From positions 1-64,000 of the forward strand of contig NZ_CABFLM010000137.1 in assembly GCF_901873365.1 (NCBI RefSeq): 64,000 bases of DNA. Reading direction: 5' to 3'. How positions within the stretch are numbered: the stretch's first letter is position 1; each line of letters opens with the position of its first letter. This document shows positions 48,371-58,461 of this stretch, one piece after another. This stretch comes from an uncultured Aggregatibacter sp. GTDB lineage: Bacteria > Pseudomonadota > Gammaproteobacteria > Enterobacterales > Pasteurellaceae. Below the pieces are notes generated by a model. That model was given only the letters and a program-made list of their open reading frames with translations, did not search any database and was not told the origin of the DNA. A program made the position numbers and the translations under genes.

Positions 48371-48637
48371 ATGAAAAAAGGTATCCATCCTGAAAATTAT
48401 CGCACTGTGCTTTTTTATGACTCCAACGCCAAACAAGGCTTTTTAATTCGTTCTTGTGCACGTACCACCTCGACCATGAAATGGGAAGACGGTAACGAAT
48501 ATCCGGTGTTTATGTGCGATACGTCCTCCGCCTCACATCCATTTTACACCGGTAAAACAAGACAAATTGCCAGCGAAGGCCGTGCTAGCGAATTTGCTAG
48601 TCGTTACGGCAAATTCGGTTCATTAAAATCAAAATAA
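48371..48637 (+). CDS. rpmE2: 50S ribosomal protein L31 type B (zinc-independent)
   Basis: 88-residue L31 paralogue (YkgM-like). It lacks the CxxC zinc motif of ordinary L31 and has the type B pattern ([17 protein letters not shown], then FYTGKTR). In other bacteria such paralogues replace the zinc-containing L31 when zinc is scarce, freeing zinc. Followed by rpmJ2 ten bases on. Confidence 0.93.
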   Translation: MKKGIHPENYRTVLFYDSNAKQGFLIRSCARTTSTMKWEDGNEYPVFMCDTSSASHPFYTGKTRQIASEGRASEFASRYGKFGSLKSK

Positions 48638-48647
48638 GGACGCTAAA

Positions 48648-48788
48648 ATGCAAGTATTATCTTCATTAAAAACCGCTAAAACACGTCATCCTGGTTGTAA
48701 AGTTGTGCGTCGTCATGGCGTGGTGTATGTGATTTGTAAAGAAAATCCTCGTTTCAAAGCACGCCAAGGCGGGAAAAAGAAACGTTAA
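48648..48788 (+). CDS. rpmJ2: 50S ribosomal protein L36 type B (zinc-independent)
   Basis: 46 residues, reading [20 protein letters not shown].. to ..QGGKKKR. It has the basic L36 fold and the [25 protein letters not shown] pattern but only two cysteines (17 and 30), lacking the full zinc set, so it is the zinc-free form. AAGGACGCTAAA precedes the ATG. The operon with rpmE2 is the usual zinc-sparing pair. Confidence 0.93.
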   Translation: MQVLSSLKTAKTRHPGCKVVRRHGVVYVICKENPRFKARQGGKKKR

Positions 48789-48835
48789 AAAATCATTATT
48801 ATTTTGTGTGTAAATATTGAGCGAATGCTCACTTT

Positions 48836-48871
48836 ATCCTCCGAGGGTATTCAGGCTGTCGGAGGATTTTT
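48836..48871 (+). terminator. Rho-independent terminator of rpmE2-rpmJ2
   Basis: A 9-bp stem (ATCCTCCGA / TCGGAGGAT) with a 14-base loop and a T-run, about 50 bases after the rpmJ2 stop. Confidence 0.9.
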
Positions 48872-49054
48872 TATTTTAGTCGAAAGCCGATTAAGCCTTG
48901 CCAATTTCATGACGTAGATCATAGAATTAAACGCTAATACTCATTATGTTGTATTTTTCATTGTTACGATAATGTTGCAACTATAAAATAAAATTGGATT
49001 TATTTTTCATCGCCTCATGATAAAACTCTCATTAGGCAAATAAAGGATTTGCCC

Positions 49055-49759
49055 ATGCAAACACCACAAATTTTAATTGTTGAAGACGAAACGATTACCC
49101 GAAATACATTAAAAAGCATTTTTCAAGCGGAAGGGTATGATGTTTTTGAAGCCTCTGATGGGCTTCAGATGCACCAAATTTTAGAAACGGAAATCATTCA
49201 TTTGGTGATTATGGATATTAATCTGCCAGGGAAAAACGGATTAATGTTGGCGCGTGAATTACGTGAAAATGCCGATATTGCCTTAATGTTTTTAACGGGG
49301 CGTGATAATGAAGTGGATAAAATTCTCGGATTAGAAATCGGTGCTGATGATTACATCACTAAGCCATTCAATCCGCGTGAACTTACCATTCGTGCGCGTA
49401 ATCTATTGCAGCGCACCATGCAAGAAAATCAACGTGCGCATCATGTTGAACAGTATAAATTTAACGGTTGGACGTTGGATTTAAACAGTCGTACCTTGAT
49501 TACACCGGAAGGTGAAGAACGTAAACTGCCTCGCAGTGAATTTCGTGCCATGTTACATTTCTGCGAAAATCCGGGCAAAATTCAGACCCGTGAAGAGTTA
49601 TTGAAAAAAATGACCGGTCGTGAACTCAAACCGCAAGATCGGACTGTCGATGTCACGATTCGCCGTATTCGTAAGCATTTCGAGGATCATCACGACACAC
49701 CGGAAATTATCGCCACCATCCATGGTGAAGGTTACCGTTTTTGTGGAACCTTAGAATAA
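49055..49759 (+). CDS. arcA: ArcA, aerobic respiration control response regulator
   Basis: OmpR-family regulator that represses aerobic and adjusts anaerobic genes under ArcB. Receiver domain (residues 1-120) with acidic pocket VEDE (10-11) and phosphorylation site VIMDINLPG (about Asp54), switch residues TG and K in [10 protein letters not shown], and a winged-helix DNA-binding domain (about 135-230). Over its first 90 residues it closely matches E. coli ArcA. The ATG at 49055 has AAAGGA upstream; a TTG two codons earlier is not used. Fits the anaerobic respiration genes in this window. Confidence 0.96.
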   Translation: MQTPQILIVEDETITRNTLKSIFQAEGYDVFEASDGLQMHQILETEIIHLVIMDINLPGKNGLMLARELRENADIALMFLTGRDNEVDKILGLEIGADDYITKPFNPRELTIRARNLLQRTMQENQRAHHVEQYKFNGWTLDLNSRTLITPEGEERKLPRSEFRAMLHFCENPGKIQTREELLKKMTGRELKPQDRTVDVTIRRIRKHFEDHHDTPEIIATIHGEGYRFCGTLE

Positions 49760-49790
49760 AATGCAAATTGCGCTGGCGATAATAAGATAA

Positions 49791-50171
49791 TCAGCGAGGC
49801 ACGCACTGTTCCGCCAGCACTTCCCCAAGGCTAGTCTTAAGTGTATTAGCCTCTTTACGTTCCAGCCAAACCCAATGAATATTGGAATAATTTCTGCCGT
49901 TCTCAGCGATACTTGGCGTAAGTTTTTGCGTCACACCATCAAATGTCACAGCAATTGATGTTTGAGTGCCTTTTTTATTCTTTCGGGAATGTTTAGTCAC
50001 ACGAACGACTTTATTATCTTTACATAAATACTCTACTGCCGTTCCCTTTTGAGTCGATTTTTGTAATGCCGTTGGCGTCGTTTTTTTATCTGTTTTCGTG
50101 GCAACTACCGGTTTTGTTGCGCATCCGATTAATCCCCAAATAGTCAATAACATCAAGCCCGCTTTTAGCAT
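49791..50171 (-). CDS. oapB: OapB-like lipoprotein with MliC-type lysozyme inhibitor fold
   Basis: 126-residue lipoprotein: lipobox LIGC near residue 17, then a variable linker rich in lysine and threonine. The C-terminal domain has the MliC pattern (VEYLCKDNKVVRVTK start, SIAENGRNYSN, and a last Cys forming a disulfide), so it could inhibit c-type lysozyme. It follows oapA, as opacity-associated protein B does in H. influenzae. AAGGAGAAG precedes the ATG. Confidence 0.75.
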   Translation of the reverse strand: MLKAGLMLLTIWGLIGCATKPVVATKTDKKTTPTALQKSTQKGTAVEYLCKDNKVVRVTKHSRKNKKGTQTSIAVTFDGVTQKLTPSIAENGRNYSNIHWVWLERKEANTLKTSLGEVLAEQCVPR

Positions 50172-50236
50172 GATCTTCTCCTTTTAAAAAGCAGATAGGC
50201 ATAATGCCATGACTATGCCTATCAAGTTTTATGGAT

Positions 50237-51433
50237 CTATTTCTTAAAAGTATAGCTACCGTCTGCCTGTCGAATAAAATGTCCGCCATTGGATAAACGT
50301 AACTCCGTCACACGACCTTGCGCATTCAGTAATACCTGAACTTGATCGCCAGGTTTGAAGCTACTGAGCACATTGCCTGCCCCGCTTGCTTTCGTCATGG
50401 CATTAACATCGGCAATTTGTAAATTGTTATCACGGAACACCTGCATGAGTGATACGCCTTGAGGCACAACAAGATTCTTGCCGGTAACCGCTGTTGCAGC
50501 TGACGGACGCACTGCCGATTTAGCCTCGATAACTTCAATAACACGTTTCGGTGCCTGTGGTTTGACTTGCGGTTTATTTTGAACAACTGGTTGCGGCTTA
50601 GCCGGTGCTTTTTCTTCGCGAACACTTTCCGTTTCAACCTTTTTCGCTACATGTTGAGCCGCATGAGGTTTAACTGCCTCAGTACGCACAGGGGTTTCCG
50701 CTTTTGGCGTATTGGTTTCAACACCTTTGTTCTCCGCAACCGCTGCCTCACTGTTTGTATTTGTTGTAATATTCGGCTGGGTAATTTCTAATGAACTTGG
50801 CGATGAGGCGGTCTGTGCATCTAACACGGTGGCTTCATTTTCCTGCGTTTGATCTAACTGCTGGAACTGAATGGGAATATTATTGCTATTTTGTTGTTCG
50901 AAAGATTGCACGGTTTCAGAACTTGGCTTCATTAAAAGGATAAAAAGAAGCAGAAGCAACAATATGCAAAGTGCAACAAAAATACGACGATGTTTTTGTG
51001 GCAATATGCTTAAAATCTTCCAATTTTCAGGTGAAGCTAATGTTGCTTTAGGCGCAGAAGCCGCTTGAGAAGCCGTTGCTTTGACACTATTTTCTTCGGT
51101 CACCGAGGATTCGGTTGTAGCAGATAACACCTCTTCGGCCACTATCGGATCTGCCGCCACATGATGTTCTTCCGGTGCAGTTGAGGGAACAAAGGCTTCC
51201 TCACTCGTATTCGGTGCAGTGGAAAAATCCCGTAATGTGGGTTCTTTACGTTCTACTGCGGTTTGAGGCTTTTTATTAAAAAGTGTTTTTGCTCTTTCCA
51301 GTAAAGATGGCTCGTTGCCGATGGCTTTCTTCGGTGTAATAGGTTCCATTTTGTTTAATCCTAAATCTAATTCATTTTGAGCCGAATCGGCTAAATTATT
51401 TTGATTTCCAAGGTTTCTTTGTTCAGAATCCAC
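50237..51433 (-). CDS. oapA: OapA, opacity-associated protein
   Basis: 398-residue protein with a long cytoplasmic N-terminal part (about 1-150), one membrane segment (about 150-170), a low-complexity periplasmic region rich in Thr, Ala, Val, Glu and Lys (about 170-310), and a C-terminal OapA/LysM-like domain (PQGVSLMQVFRDNNLQIADV near 322). Related to OapA of H. influenzae, which affects colony opacity and epithelial binding. The start is GTG at 51433 with AGAGGT upstream. Cotranscribed with oapB. Confidence 0.87.
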   Translation of the reverse strand: MDSEQRNLGNQNNLADSAQNELDLGLNKMEPITPKKAIGNEPSLLERAKTLFNKKPQTAVERKEPTLRDFSTAPNTSEEAFVPSTAPEEHHVAADPIVAEEVLSATTESSVTEENSVKATASQAASAPKATLASPENWKILSILPQKHRRIFVALCILLLLLLFILLMKPSSETVQSFEQQNSNNIPIQFQQLDQTQENEATVLDAQTASSPSSLEITQPNITTNTNSEAAVAENKGVETNTPKAETPVRTEAVKPHAAQHVAKKVETESVREEKAPAKPQPVVQNKPQVKPQAPKRVIEVIEAKSAVRPSAATAVTGKNLVVPQGVSLMQVFRDNNLQIADVNAMTKASGAGNVLSSFKPGDQVQVLLNAQGRVTELRLSNGGHFIRQADGSYTFKK

Positions 51434-51598
51434 GATATACCTCTAATTAAATAATACAATAACCCGTAAAGTGCGGTTATTTTTGAGCGTGTTTTTCATC
51501 TTATGAAAAACCACCTAACCGAATCTGTTACGTCATAATTTATCCATAAAAAATCTTGCCTATTTTAAAGCATCTTTTCCTTTTTTGATACCGTCTTC

Positions 51599-52618
51599 TC
51601 AAGACGAATATAAAGTTTTATTCGGTTCTCCACCGATTTCACGGGCAAGTTTCGGCACCAAATAGCCGGAGCTAATGCGTTGTAGCTCTTTATAAATTTT
51701 CAGGGCTTGGGCGTCATTAAGATAAAAATGCGTTGCGCCTTCGACTTTATCTAACAAATGCAAATAATAAGGCAAAATGCCCACTGAAAATAAGCGGTCA
51801 CTCAATGTTTTCAGAATTTGTGCGTCATCATTCACATTTTTGAGTAAAACCGATTGGTTTAATAAAACGACGCCGCAATCCTTTAATTTTGCCATGGCAT
51901 GGGCAAAATCCGCATCAATTTCATTGGCATGATTGACATGGGTGACCAAAATTTTTTGCAACCGGGTTTGCGCTAAAAGGCGACAAAACGCATCGGTTAT
52001 CCGTTGCGGAATAACGACCGGCAGACGGGAATGAATACGGAGGCGTTTTAAGTGCGGTATGTTTTCTAAGTGTTTTATCAGCCACTCGAGCTCGTGATCT
52101 TTTGCCATCAACGGATCGCCGCCGGAAAAAATCACTTCTTCAATTTCAGGGCGTTCCGCAATATATTGCAATGCTTTTTGCCAATTTTGCTTGGTGCCTT
52201 TGTTGTCTTCATAAGGAAAATGACGGCGGAAACAATAGCGACAATTTACTGCGCAACCGCCTTTTACCATAAATAACAAGCGATTATGGTATTTATGCAA
52301 AATATTGGGGACGACGTTTTTATCCTCTTGTTCTTCCAAGGGATCTTTACTAAATCCTTCGGCTTGTAAAAACTCATCCGCAGAAGACATGACTTGTAAA
52401 AACAACGGATCCTTTGGATTGCCCTTTTCCATTTTTTCTACAAAAGGCAGTGGCACGCGCATGGCAAATAATTTGCGCGCTTCTATGTCGTGTTTGAAGG
52501 ATTCGAGAGGGAGTTCGAGGTGTTGTAATAACATTTTCGGGTCAGAAATGCCATTTGCCAAATGGGTTAACCAACTTTGTTCTTCTCTAATCGGGATGTT
52601 TTGATGTAGAATAGCCAC
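51599..52618 (-). CDS. epmB: EpmB, EF-P beta-lysine synthesis radical SAM enzyme
   Basis: Lysine 2,3-aminomutase of the radical SAM superfamily that makes beta-lysine for modification of EF-P. [4Fe-4S] motif CAVNCRYCFRRHFPY near residue 122; PLP lysine in the C-terminal part near VEGATHFYLND. 339 residues. Start codon GTG at 52618 with a weak ribosome site. Divergent from efp with only 30 bases between start codons. The partner epmA is not in this window. Confidence 0.92.
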   Translation of the reverse strand: MAILHQNIPIREEQSWLTHLANGISDPKMLLQHLELPLESFKHDIEARKLFAMRVPLPFVEKMEKGNPKDPLFLQVMSSADEFLQAEGFSKDPLEEQEDKNVVPNILHKYHNRLLFMVKGGCAVNCRYCFRRHFPYEDNKGTKQNWQKALQYIAERPEIEEVIFSGGDPLMAKDHELEWLIKHLENIPHLKRLRIHSRLPVVIPQRITDAFCRLLAQTRLQKILVTHVNHANEIDADFAHAMAKLKDCGVVLLNQSVLLKNVNDDAQILKTLSDRLFSVGILPYYLHLLDKVEGATHFYLNDAQALKIYKELQRISSGYLVPKLAREIGGEPNKTLYSS

Positions 52619-52648
52619 TTTTAAAAAACAATCTTTTTTGAGGATAAT

Positions 52649-53215
52649 ATGGCTACATATACTACCAGTGATTTCAAACCAGGTCTAAAATTTATGCAAG
52701 ACGGTGAGCCTTGCGTGATCGTTGAAAATGAATTCGTTAAACCCGGCAAAGGTCAAGCGTTCACCCGCACCCGTATTCGTAAATTAATTTCCGGCAAAGT
52801 ATTGGACGTAAACTTCAAATCCGGTACTTCTGTTGAAGCTGCTGATGTAATGGATTTAAACTTAACTTATTCTTATAAAGACGATGCGTTCTGGTATTTC
52901 ATGCACCCGGAAACATTTGAACAATATTCTGCAGATGCAAAAGCGGTAGGCGATGCAGAGAAATGGTTATTAGACCAAGCAGATTGTATCGTTACCTTAT
53001 GGAATGGCGCACCAATCACAGTAACTCCGCCAAACTTTGTTGAATTAGAAATCGTTGACACCGACCCAGGTCTTAAAGGCGACACCGCAGGTACCGGCGG
53101 TAAACCGGCAACCTTAAGCACCGGTGCAGTGGTGAAAGTGCCATTATTCGTACAAATCGGTGAAGTGATTCGCGTGGATACCCGTTCCGGCGAATACGTT
53201 TCTCGCGTAAAATAA
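52649..53215 (+). CDS. efp: Elongation factor P
   Basis: Relieves ribosome stalling at polyproline. 188 residues, three beta-barrel domains. The modified lysine is Lys34 in the loop VKPGKGQA. Conserved C-terminal motif [23 protein letters not shown] precedes the ATG. Next to epmB, so the beta-lysylation pathway should operate here. Confidence 0.97.
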   Translation: MATYTTSDFKPGLKFMQDGEPCVIVENEFVKPGKGQAFTRTRIRKLISGKVLDVNFKSGTSVEAADVMDLNLTYSYKDDAFWYFMHPETFEQYSADAKAVGDAEKWLLDQADCIVTLWNGAPITVTPPNFVELEIVDTDPGLKGDTAGTGGKPATLSTGAVVKVPLFVQIGEVIRVDTRSGEYVSRVK

Positions 53216-53260
53216 TTTGCAATTAATCTGACCTAATTGCACAATATTACAACAATGCAA

Positions 53261-53295
53261 AACGGAGAAAATGCCATTCGCCTTTTCTCCGTTTC
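53261..53295 (+). terminator. Rho-independent terminator of efp
   Basis: AACGGAGAAAA / TTTTCTCCGTT, an 11-bp stem about 46 bases after the stop, followed by TCCATTTT (weak T-tract). Confidence 0.75.
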
Positions 53296-53343
53296 CATTT
53301 TATGTGGTGTTCTCCGTAACGTTCTCCCCTAAAAAATACGATA

Positions 53344-53387
53344 AAAAATCACCGCACTTGAGATTCACATCAAGTGCGGTGATTTTT
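53344..53387. terminator. Bidirectional terminator from inverted uptake sequences
   Basis: AATCACCGCACTTG and CAAGTGCGGTGATT extend to a perfect 17-bp stem with A/T tails on both sides. It lies between the convergent efp and hel. Confidence 0.92.
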
Positions 53388-53410
53388 ATCAACGTTTTTC
53401 CACAAAGAAA

Positions 53411-54241
<831 letters not shown>

Positions 54242-54335
54242 TTATGTGATAAATACCTAAAAATTATAGCAAGCATCATGTATAATTAATAGCACTCTCT
54301 TACCCATTCTCTTTCTTTTTTCATAAGGTTTTACA

Positions 54336-56198
54336 ATGACTGAATTATCCAATCCTGAGCTCGTCAAAACGGTCGTTTTATTAGCCACCAGTGTCACAAT
54401 CGTACCGCTTTTTAAACGTATTGGATTGGGAAGCGTACTCGGTTATTTAGTCGCCGGCTGTTTAATCGGGCCATCCGGTTTTGGGCTGTTTCAAGATCCT
54501 TCCAATATTGTTCACATGGCCGAGCTAGGCGTGGTAATGTTCCTATTTATCATCGGTTTAGAAATGCACCCTGAACGCTTGTGGGCAATGCGTAAAGCGA
54601 TTTTTGGACGAGGGTTGCTACAAGTCGCTGTTTCCGGTGTATTGTTAACATTAATCGGAATTAACCTGTTAAACCTGAGTTTTCCTGTTGCCTTTATTGC
54701 GGCAATGGGTTTTACACTTTCTTCCACCGCAATCGTCATGCAAGTTTTAGAAGAACGGGGGATTAGTTCTACGCCAAAAGGTCAACGCGTGGTTTCTACG
54801 TTATTATTTGAAGATCTTTCCATCGTTCCTCTCTTGGCATTTGTCGCCTTTCTTTCACCAGAAAGCAATAATTCCGCCCATTCTACCAACTGGGCAGGCA
54901 TTGGCGTCGCGTTGGCTGCCGTATTGGGTTTAGTCGCTGCCGGTAAATGGCTGATGAATCCGATTTTCCGAATGATTTCTAAAGCGCATATTCGAGAAAT
55001 GATGACTGCCGCAGCATTATTAGTGGTGCTTGGTGCGGCATTAGCTATGGAAATTAGCGGATTATCCATGGCGATGGGCGCATTTGTCGCCGGTGTGATG
55101 TTATCTGAATCCGCTTTCCGACATCAATTAGAAGCGGACATTGAACCATTCCGTGGATTATTACTGGGCTTATTTTTTATGGGCGTCGGGATGTCATTAG
55201 ATTTCGCTTTAGTTTGGCATAATGCATTATGGTTGCTTGGCATTGTTTTTCTTTATATTTTAGGTAAGGCAATCAGTGTGTATGGCGTGGCTCGCCTCAC
55301 ATTATTAAATCATAACGAAGCCATTGGCCGCATGACGATCATGGCGCACGGTGGGGAATTTGCCTTTGTTTTATTTTCCGCAGCCACCACTGCCGGCGTG
55401 TTATCTGCCGACTTAAATGCCACCTTTACGGCAGCCGTGATCATTTCTATGCTGTTCTCACCGCTAATTGTGTTATTGCTCCGCCGATTATCAAAACCGA
55501 ATACGCCGGTGAATACCAATAACGATCAGGTAGATAGTATCGATTTAATTGAAAGTGTCGAAAATAATGTTGTTGTGTTGGGATTCGGGCGCTTTAGTCA
55601 AATTGTGTGTCAAACATTATTGGCAAGAGGCATCCAAGTTACCGTGATTGACGCGAATATTGATCGTATTCGCTCTGCCGCAAAATTTGGTTTTAAAGTG
55701 TACTATGGTGATGGTTCCCGCTTAGATGTTTTGCGTGCCTGTGGCCTAGAAAAAGCCTCTTGTTTAATCTTGGGGATTAGTGATACCCATAGTATCGAAT
55801 TGATTGTCGAGCAGATTAAGCAAGAATATCCGTTATTGCCGGTGCTGGCGAGAACTTACGATCGGCAAAGTGCGGTCAATTTAATGAAACTTAATATTGA
55901 TTTTCAAATTCGTGAGACTTTTGAATCTGCCTTACTTTTAGGACGTGAAGCGCTAATACGTTTAGGGGTTGCGCAAGTTGAAGCAGATGAAGTGGTGACA
56001 GCCATTCGTCAATTAGACCAAGAGCGTTTAAATGAGGAAGTATTACATGGTTTCTCAGCGGAATTGGTTAAAAAATATTGGACGCCAAAACCGTTTGTTC
56101 GTCCGACACAACACGCGGAAGCGTTAAATGAAGGGGCAGCCGATATTCTTTCTCAAAAGGAAGAAACCGGTTTAGAAGAACTCAACGGCGGAAAATAA
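54336..56198 (+). CDS. KefB/KefC-type monovalent cation:proton antiporter
   Basis: CPA2-family transporter with a regulatory NAD-binding domain, 620 residues. About 12 hydrophobic helices fill residues 5-385; the conserved LGVVMFLFIIGLEMHPERLW near 60 and GFTLSSTAIVMQVLEERG near 125 mark the antiporter core. A TrkA-N domain follows (VVLGFGRFSQIVCQTL near 408). Probably a potassium efflux system opened by glutathione adducts; no KefF/KefG ancillary subunit gene is next to it. AAGG precedes the ATG. Confidence 0.87.
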   Translation: MTELSNPELVKTVVLLATSVTIVPLFKRIGLGSVLGYLVAGCLIGPSGFGLFQDPSNIVHMAELGVVMFLFIIGLEMHPERLWAMRKAIFGRGLLQVAVSGVLLTLIGINLLNLSFPVAFIAAMGFTLSSTAIVMQVLEERGISSTPKGQRVVSTLLFEDLSIVPLLAFVAFLSPESNNSAHSTNWAGIGVALAAVLGLVAAGKWLMNPIFRMISKAHIREMMTAAALLVVLGAALAMEISGLSMAMGAFVAGVMLSESAFRHQLEADIEPFRGLLLGLFFMGVGMSLDFALVWHNALWLLGIVFLYILGKAISVYGVARLTLLNHNEAIGRMTIMAHGGEFAFVLFSAATTAGVLSADLNATFTAAVIISMLFSPLIVLLLRRLSKPNTPVNTNNDQVDSIDLIESVENNVVVLGFGRFSQIVCQTLLARGIQVTVIDANIDRIRSAAKFGFKVYYGDGSRLDVLRACGLEKASCLILGISDTHSIELIVEQIKQEYPLLPVLARTYDRQSAVNLMKLNIDFQIRETFESALLLGREALIRLGVAQVEADEVVTAIRQLDQERLNEEVLHGFSAELVKKYWTPKPFVRPTQHAEALNEGAADILSQKEETGLEELNGGK

Positions 56199-56310
56199 AA
56201 ATGAGAAATGAGGGTTAGAAGAAATGAAATCGCAATGCCCTCATATCGCGGCACTTTTTAGCCAAAAACCATATAAAGTTCGAGAAAATCGAATAAAAAT
56301 AAATTTTTTA

Positions 56311-56338
56311 TTGATTTTTAAAATAAAATCAGTATCAT
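56311..56338 (+). promoter_or_regulatory. Promoter of the tRNA-Lys pair
   Basis: TTGATT and TATCAT with 16-base spacing in an AT-rich stretch, 25 bases before the first tRNA. A short GC-rich stretch (GTCCCC) follows, as expected of stringently controlled stable-RNA promoters. Confidence 0.65.
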
Positions 56339-56363
56339 AAGTCCCCGTTCTAACACACGAGAT

Positions 56364-56439
56364 GGGTCGTTAGCTCAGTCGGTAGAGCAGCGGACTTTTA
56401 ATCCGTTGGTCGAAGGTTCGAATCCTTCACGACCCACCA
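56364..56439 (+). tRNA. tRNA-Lys (anticodon UUU)
   Basis: 76 bases beginning GGGTCGTTAGCTCAG and ending CCACCA (CCA encoded). Anticodon loop CTTTTAA gives UUU. Acceptor, D, anticodon and T stems pair fully. Confidence 0.96.
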
Positions 56440-56470
56440 CTTCGCCATTAGAAAAGCTGTATATCCTAAC

Positions 56471-56547
56471 GGGTCGTTAGCTTAGTCCGGTAGAGCAGTG
56501 GACTCTTAATCCATTGGTCATAGGTTCGAATCCTATACGACCCACCA
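56471..56547 (+). tRNA. tRNA-Lys (anticodon CUU)
   Basis: 77 bases, beginning GGGTCGTTAGCTTAG and ending CCACCA. Loop CTCTTAA gives CUU, reading only AAG. The acceptor stem equals that of the upstream tRNA, while the anticodon and T stems differ by paired, compensating changes. One extra base lies in the D loop. See finding. Confidence 0.9.
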
Positions 56548-56743
56548 CATTTCTCTACATTATTCTCCTATACCTATCAAATATAACGAATTCCTAGCTC
56601 ACAAGCCGGCTTTTTAATTTTCCTCTCTTCTTATCGTTAACGACAACACTGTGTTATTATTCTGCTTTTTGAAGTAACGGGTTTTGATAAAATGAGCATT
56701 CCCTGTTATAGAGAATAAAAGACAACTTAACGGTATAACGTTT

Positions 56744-57277
56744 ATGATGAAAAAGAAAAATCAAATTTTAGTGACATTATCCGTGGTAGCGCTGTTGGGC
56801 GGCTGCTCGGAAGATGAAGTACAACGCGATGTGTACAACAGTCTGGACGATTGCATTGCGGACTGGATTAGACCGGAATTATGCGAACAGGATAAATCTC
56901 AAAGCGCAAACACGAACCCTGTGGCAAATAACAATGGCAGTGTGGCGAGTAGCGAAAATAATACGGTTGCCGGCGACAATAATGCCACGTCAACCACCAC
57001 CGCCAGCGGCGATGAAGGCCCTTCTATCGGCAGCGCCATTGCCGGTGCGGCGGCAGGTTATATGATCGCTAAAGCCATGAGTGGTTTTCTCGGGCCGAGT
57101 TACAATCCAAATAATCGCGCCGTTTCGACACCAACCGGGCAAATTATTCGACCACAAGGCAACCATTCTGTGGGGAAACCGGTGTTGGTTAAGGGCGGCA
57201 CCGGCAGTGCGAACAGCAAACCTGTTTCACGCGGTGGGTTTAGTAGCAGTAACACCAGTAAAAGTGGCGGTGGTTAA
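56744..57277 (+). CDS. ygiB: YgiB-family lipoprotein (DUF1190)
   Basis: 177-residue secreted lipoprotein with lipobox LLGGC near residue 21, followed by the family's EVQRDVYNSLDDCIADW region. The middle (about 60-95) is rich in Asn, Thr and Ser and of low complexity, then a small Gly/Ala-rich hydrophobic stretch and a glycine/serine C-terminus (RGGFSSSNTSKSGGG). Function unknown. Two bases upstream of ygiC, a conserved gene pair in gamma-proteobacteria. Confidence 0.85.
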   Translation: MMKKKNQILVTLSVVALLGGCSEDEVQRDVYNSLDDCIADWIRPELCEQDKSQSANTNPVANNNGSVASSENNTVAGDNNATSTTTASGDEGPSIGSAIAGAAAGYMIAKAMSGFLGPSYNPNNRAVSTPTGQIIRPQGNHSVGKPVLVKGGTGSANSKPVSRGGFSSSNTSKSGGG

Positions 57278-57279
57278 TC

Positions 57280-58461
57280 ATGAAACGTATCACCGGTATT
57301 CCAACCCGTCCCGACATGGTGCAACAGCTGCTTGAGGTGGGCTTTGATTATTACAATTTGCCGTCTTCCGATGGTTCGCATTATTGGTCGGACAATGTTG
57401 CCTACGAATTTACGTTGGCAGAAATCGACAAAATTGAAGATGCCACTAACGAATTGCATGCCATGTGTATAGATTTTGTCGCCGATGAAGTGAAACAAGG
57501 CGATTACGAGCATTATCGCTTTACCGATTTACAAAAAAATCTGATCGAACAATCTTGGCGTGAAAACGCACCGCACTTATATGGGCGTTTTGATTTCGGT
57601 TATGACGGCGACAATCTCAAAATGTTTGAATATAACGCCGATACACCGACCTCTTTGCTGGAGGCGGCAGTGGTGCAATGGCAGTGGTTGGAACAAGTGG
57701 AAGGCTTACCGAATCGTGACCAATTCAACTGGATTCACGAAGAATTGATTACCCGTTTTTCCGTGTTGCAACAGCAAAGTGGCAAAACCGGTTTCCATTT
57801 TGCTGCGATGGCAGATGCCGGACGGGAAGATTGGGGCAATTTGGATTATATTGCGGATGTAGCCTATAACGCTGGTTGGCATATTCACCGCTTGACCATT
57901 GAAGATATCGGCTACGATAACGACACGCAACAATTTGTCGATCTCAATAACCAACCCATTGAAACGCTATTCAAATTGTATCCGTTAGAATGGATGACGA
58001 CGACAGAATACGCACCGTATATGTTAAACAGTGCAACGCAATTTTTTGAACCGGCATGGAAATTGTTACTGAGCAATAAAGCCCTGCTCGCTAAACTGTG
58101 GCAAAAACACCCGACCCACCCGTACTTATTGCCAACCTATTTCAATCGACACGACATTACGGATCGCAATGCTATTTGGGTGAAAAAACCGTTATTAGGC
58201 CGCGAAGGTGCTAATGTGTTTTATTATGAAAAAAGTAATGGCTTGGAGTTTGCCGCCAAAGGCAGTGAGCATTCAAATTTCTACGCCAATGCAGGCTATA
58301 TTTATCAGCAGAAATTTGAGTTACCGAATTTTGATGGGATGTATCCGGTCATCGGTTCTTGGGTGGTGGGCGATGTGGCATGCGGCATGGGCTTGCGGGA
58401 AGATTTCACCGCCGTCACCGGCAACGACAGCCATTTTATCCCCCATTATTTCGTGGAATAA
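57280..58461 (+). CDS. ygiC: YgiC-family ATP-grasp protein (glutathionylspermidine synthase-like)
   Basis: 393 residues with the ATP-grasp C-terminal domain of glutathionylspermidine synthase. Visible motifs include FDFGYDGDNLKMFEYNADTP (near 105, magnesium/ATP site), VKKPLLGREGANVF near 298, and SWVVGDVACGMG near 363. Peptide ligase activity is expected, but YgiC lacks the amidase domain and its real substrate is not known. Probably cotranscribed with ygiB. Confidence 0.88.
   Translation: MKRITGIPTRPDMVQQLLEVGFDYYNLPSSDGSHYWSDNVAYEFTLAEIDKIEDATNELHAMCIDFVADEVKQGDYEHYRFTDLQKNLIEQSWRENAPHLYGRFDFGYDGDNLKMFEYNADTPTSLLEAAVVQWQWLEQVEGLPNRDQFNWIHEELITRFSVLQQQSGKTGFHFAAMADAGREDWGNLDYIADVAYNAGWHIHRLTIEDIGYDNDTQQFVDLNNQPIETLFKLYPLEWMTTTEYAPYMLNSATQFFEPAWKLLLSNKALLAKLWQKHPTHPYLLPTYFNRHDITDRNAIWVKKPLLGREGANVFYYEKSNGLEFAAKGSEHSNFYANAGYIYQQKFELPNFDGMYPVIGSWVVGDVACGMGLREDFTAVTGNDSHFIPHYFVE

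Noticed and set aside
56364..56547. tRNA-Lys pair as the attachment site of the satellite
   Set aside because: ygiB-ygiC lie between the tRNAs and the accessory genes, and no duplicated tRNA 3' end is seen further right in the window.
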